Under the pieces are notes generated by a model. It saw only the letters and a list, made by a program, of their open reading frames with translations. It did no database searches and was not told the DNA's origin. 64,000 nt of DNA from Nemertoderma westbladi (taxonomy: Eukaryota > Xenacoelomorpha > Nemertodermatida > Nemertodermatidae): assembly GCA_032718475.1 (NCBI GenBank), contig JAUCBJ010007765.1:29754-93753 (forward strand), read 5' to 3'. The first letter of the stretch is position 1. The number at the start of each line of letters is the position of its first letter. The translations under genes and the position numbers were made by a program. This document shows, piece by piece, positions 63,001 through 64,000 of the stretch.

Positions 63001-64000
63001 AATGTTAGGCGGTTAAGTGCAGGGCGAATGGATATATCATTGGCCTGCAAAAATGGCATGCCGGCAATGATTGGGGTTCCTAGAGTGGTAACAACTAGCC
63101 CATTAAAGGGAAAGGAGAAAGACTCATATTGTATGTTGAATGTGGTTTCACCAACTACTTGAAGTTTTGATACACCATCTGCAAGGGCAGGAATCTGCCG
63201 GGAACTGGGGTTTATGGGGACATTGAGCTTATGTGCTAATGACTCTAGGAGTAGGTTGGACTCTGAACCGCTGTCAATTGTGATGCAGTATGGGTACCCA
63301 TTAGTATAGATATTAAGGGAAGGTGAACGGACAACCGCAACACGCTGCACTAGAGGGGGGTCATCGATGTGTCTCTCAGGTGTCGTATCAATATTATTGT
63401 CATCCTGGTAAGTAGACTCTTCATTATCCTCAAGGTCTATAAACCGGGTATGAGTGATATATTGGCGATCCTTTTCAGGCAGGAAGGGGCAGCTGCTCAA
63501 GAAGTGGTTGGTCTGTTGGCGGCCTACCTGGTGGCAAAGTGGACATGTAGGGTTGGGTCGCTTTCGTACTGCCTGGCGCTGAAACTGTGAAGATGAGCGA
63601 GAATTGTATCGACGCCCTGGTGGGTATGCTGAGGTAGTTTGCGCACGGAAGGAGCATACTTCCATTGAAGTGTTTATCTGTTCAAGCAGGGAGGGCAATG
63701 CTTGACTAATTTCTGGTTTGATAGAAGCCAAAGTGCGGGATCTGAGCTCTGTACCATAGCGTTGTTGCACTAGGCGCGGAAGTTCCTCATTAATGAGGTG
63801 TAACCAGGTTAGAACAATAAAATTTTCTAACGATGGCGAAACTTCCTCATCACTATCAGGGATCACTCCGTGGTGTGAAATTCCACCAGCATGTGATAGT
63901 AAGTTGTCTTCCATGAATGCTGTAAGTCTCTGGAACAAGTCTTCAGGGCGTTCTTCAGCTTCAAGATGGAGTGAAGCAAAATCAAGGAACCTGGCACCTT
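59829..64000 (-). CDS. Ty3/gypsy-type gag-pol polyprotein, 5' end beyond the window
   Basis: The frame is open from the window edge and continues into gag sequence upstream of the TTG at 63938, so the start lies outside. Numbering from 63938: gag end with a Cys/His knuckle about 132-150 (CPLCHQV…HFLSSC); aspartic protease IDSGSESN at 221-228; RT about 540-720 with KTDLTSAFYQIP and LADD at 667-670 (the usual Y replaced by L); RNase H about 812-940 (IVTDAASS; VLTDSK); integrase zinc region about 1091-1130 and a D1158/D1215/E1251 triad (SFAGD; RVDPAPAF; PVAERAMRELEEE). The last about 65 residues before the stop at 59829 are frame-shifted nonsense. Otherwise intact, so probably a recently inactive copy. 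Confidence 0.88.
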   Translation of the reverse strand, partial: GARFLDFASLHLEAEERPEDLFQRLTAFMEDNLLSHAGGISHHGVIPDSDEEVSPSLENFIVLTWLHLINEELPRLVQQRYGTELRSRTLASIKPEISQALPSLLEQINTSMEVCSFRAQTTSAYPPGRRYNSRSSSQFQRQAVRKRPNPTCPLCHQVGRQQTNHFLSSCPFLPEKDRQYITHTRFIDLEDNEESTYQDDNNIDTTPERHIDDPPLVQRVAVVRSPSLNIYTNGYPYCITIDSGSESNLLLESLAHKLNVPINPSSRQIPALADGVSKLQVVGETTFNIQYESFSFPFNGLVVTTLGTPIIAGMPFLQANDISIRPALNRLTFRDGSSISYVPSTLHTPHVRRVETLLLRAPPQSTVIWPGDHLSLPLPSHINPDTPLLVAPHIPHDKCPSPSSWFSPMVVHPSAGKISIPNMSPSPVSIKRNSHICTSTPAIIQPDAAHTIITTPSKNICNSPSPSVQHSLSVSLDPDNILTSSDQKQFQTLLEEFDSVFDTRYPGYNGAAGPYKAVVNMGPTLPPQHKGRLPQYARNRLLELQQRFDELEHLGVFATPESVPVNVEYLSPSFLVAKPNGGTRLVTAFNEVARYCKPQPALLPDVTSTLRILGSYKYLIKTDLTSAFYQIPLEQASMKFCGVVTPFRGVRVYVRCAMGMPGSETALEELMCRVLGDLLIQGGVTKLADDLYCGGNTINELLTNFSALLTALYRCNLRLSPKKTVICPRTTSILGWQWTQGSLTASPHIIATLASCPMPTTIRELRSFIGSYKVLSKVLPRCSSLIGPLEALLSDQPRDSVAWTEDTSVTFRRAQASLKSCRSVVIPRPSDHLYIVTDAASSTDGLGAVLYAQRASTFLIAGYYSAKLRSHQASWLPCELEGLAIAMAVQHFSPYITHSIHQSTVLTDSKPCVQAFLKLSRGAYSASPRLSTFLATVSQFNITISHIKGATNLTADFQSRNALPCSSQTCKICQFVNIESSSPIIRALTDTTDILPPRCDLTTDAPPLHYRTGACESNTVPPSHPIYASRPAWRLTQDECGDIRRTKAHLRQGTRPSKKLTNIRDVKRYLGNTIVSSDDLLVVKHSAPFNSPRELIVIPRHALIGLLTSIHLELKHPPRAQLRRIVSRYFYALDMDAAIGQVSSCCHQCAALATAPPRLIPQSSEPPPVAVGLSFAGDVLRQNRQLIFLIRETVSSYTAACVIPDERHETMRDAILTLCVGLNPIDGPPAVIRVDPAPAFQALVNDTTLASHNLQLELGRRKNINKNPVAERAMRELEEELLHLQPTGGPFSSLTLVFAIANVNARIRSCGLASREIISHRDQSVPTRLYLMSTSFPVNRTLVYPTTSLVKGPSCVALHWQHQPNLSVLEILSTFTRMVQSLGLVPAIL

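Noticed and set aside
60202-63590. Plus-strand frames opposite the gypsy gag-pol
   Set aside because: Antisense shadows of a frame with intact RT, RNase H and integrase motifs.

Overview
The window reads as genomic DNA of an animal, probably a marine invertebrate. Genes are split by GT-AG introns, the sequence is AT-rich, short GTAGGCCTAC-like palindromes are scattered through it, and it is crowded with animal-type LINEs, BEL/Pao and Ty3/gypsy LTR elements, MITEs and satellite arrays. The phylum is not decided by anything seen; an echinoderm-like or other deuterostome genome is only a guess.

Host genes are few. (1) A plus-strand gene enters from the left edge and ends at 14549. Its exons encode two ShKT cysteine domains (1047-1175, 11881-12015), a Thr/Pro-rich TTAEP repeat (12144-12665) and a DUF5648-like domain on two exons (13474-13652, 14277-14549). 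Nearly all junctions are phase 1, and a poly(A) signal follows the stop. Its 10.7-kb intron holds a fold-back satellite element and three LINE copies. (2) A compact minus-strand LITAF-domain gene (three exons, 16468-15923) was assembled here from splice signals. (3) A 558-codon intronless minus-strand ORF (26331-24655) of unknown function has helical, Trp-containing segments. (4) A terminal coiled-coil exon lies at 49535-49852 (plus).

Mobile DNA fills most of the rest. 1-3.8 kb: small repeats and LINE debris. 3.9-7.9 kb: about 59 copies of a 57-59 bp satellite, closed by inverted ends. 8.2-11.6 kb: two convergent LINEs, one carrying a nested retroposon. 16.9-18.4 kb: a minus-strand LINE. 18.5-22.9 kb: a 4.4-kb unit bounded by 26-bp inverted repeats and holding two satellite arrays.

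28.7-47.3 kb is the centrepiece: an 18.5-kb BEL/Pao-class LTR retrotransposon on the minus strand. Two 1.9-kb LTRs flank 14.7 kb with four long open frames. In element order these are a coiled-coil ORF A, a complete gag-pol frame (DUF1759, zinc knuckle, protease, RT, RNase H, integrase), an ORF B without recognised homology, and an ORF C with three CCHC-type knuckles and an RG-rich tail. Both A to pol and B to C are overlaps needing a -1 shift, and neither downstream frame has a nearby ATG. The element also has a quasi-palindromic motif repeated seven times, three hairpins in its leader, and a tRNA-like A-box/B-box segment in each LTR. This is the best candidate here for an undescribed system.

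47.5-58.4 kb: MITEs, an AACGTT-rich repeat family, a 0.69-kb direct duplication, a LINE fragment and tRNA-derived sequences. 59.3-64.0 kb: the 3' part of a Ty3/gypsy element on the minus strand. Its gag-pol frame runs off the window end and is broken by a frameshift near 60030 that displaces the integrase C-terminal domain.
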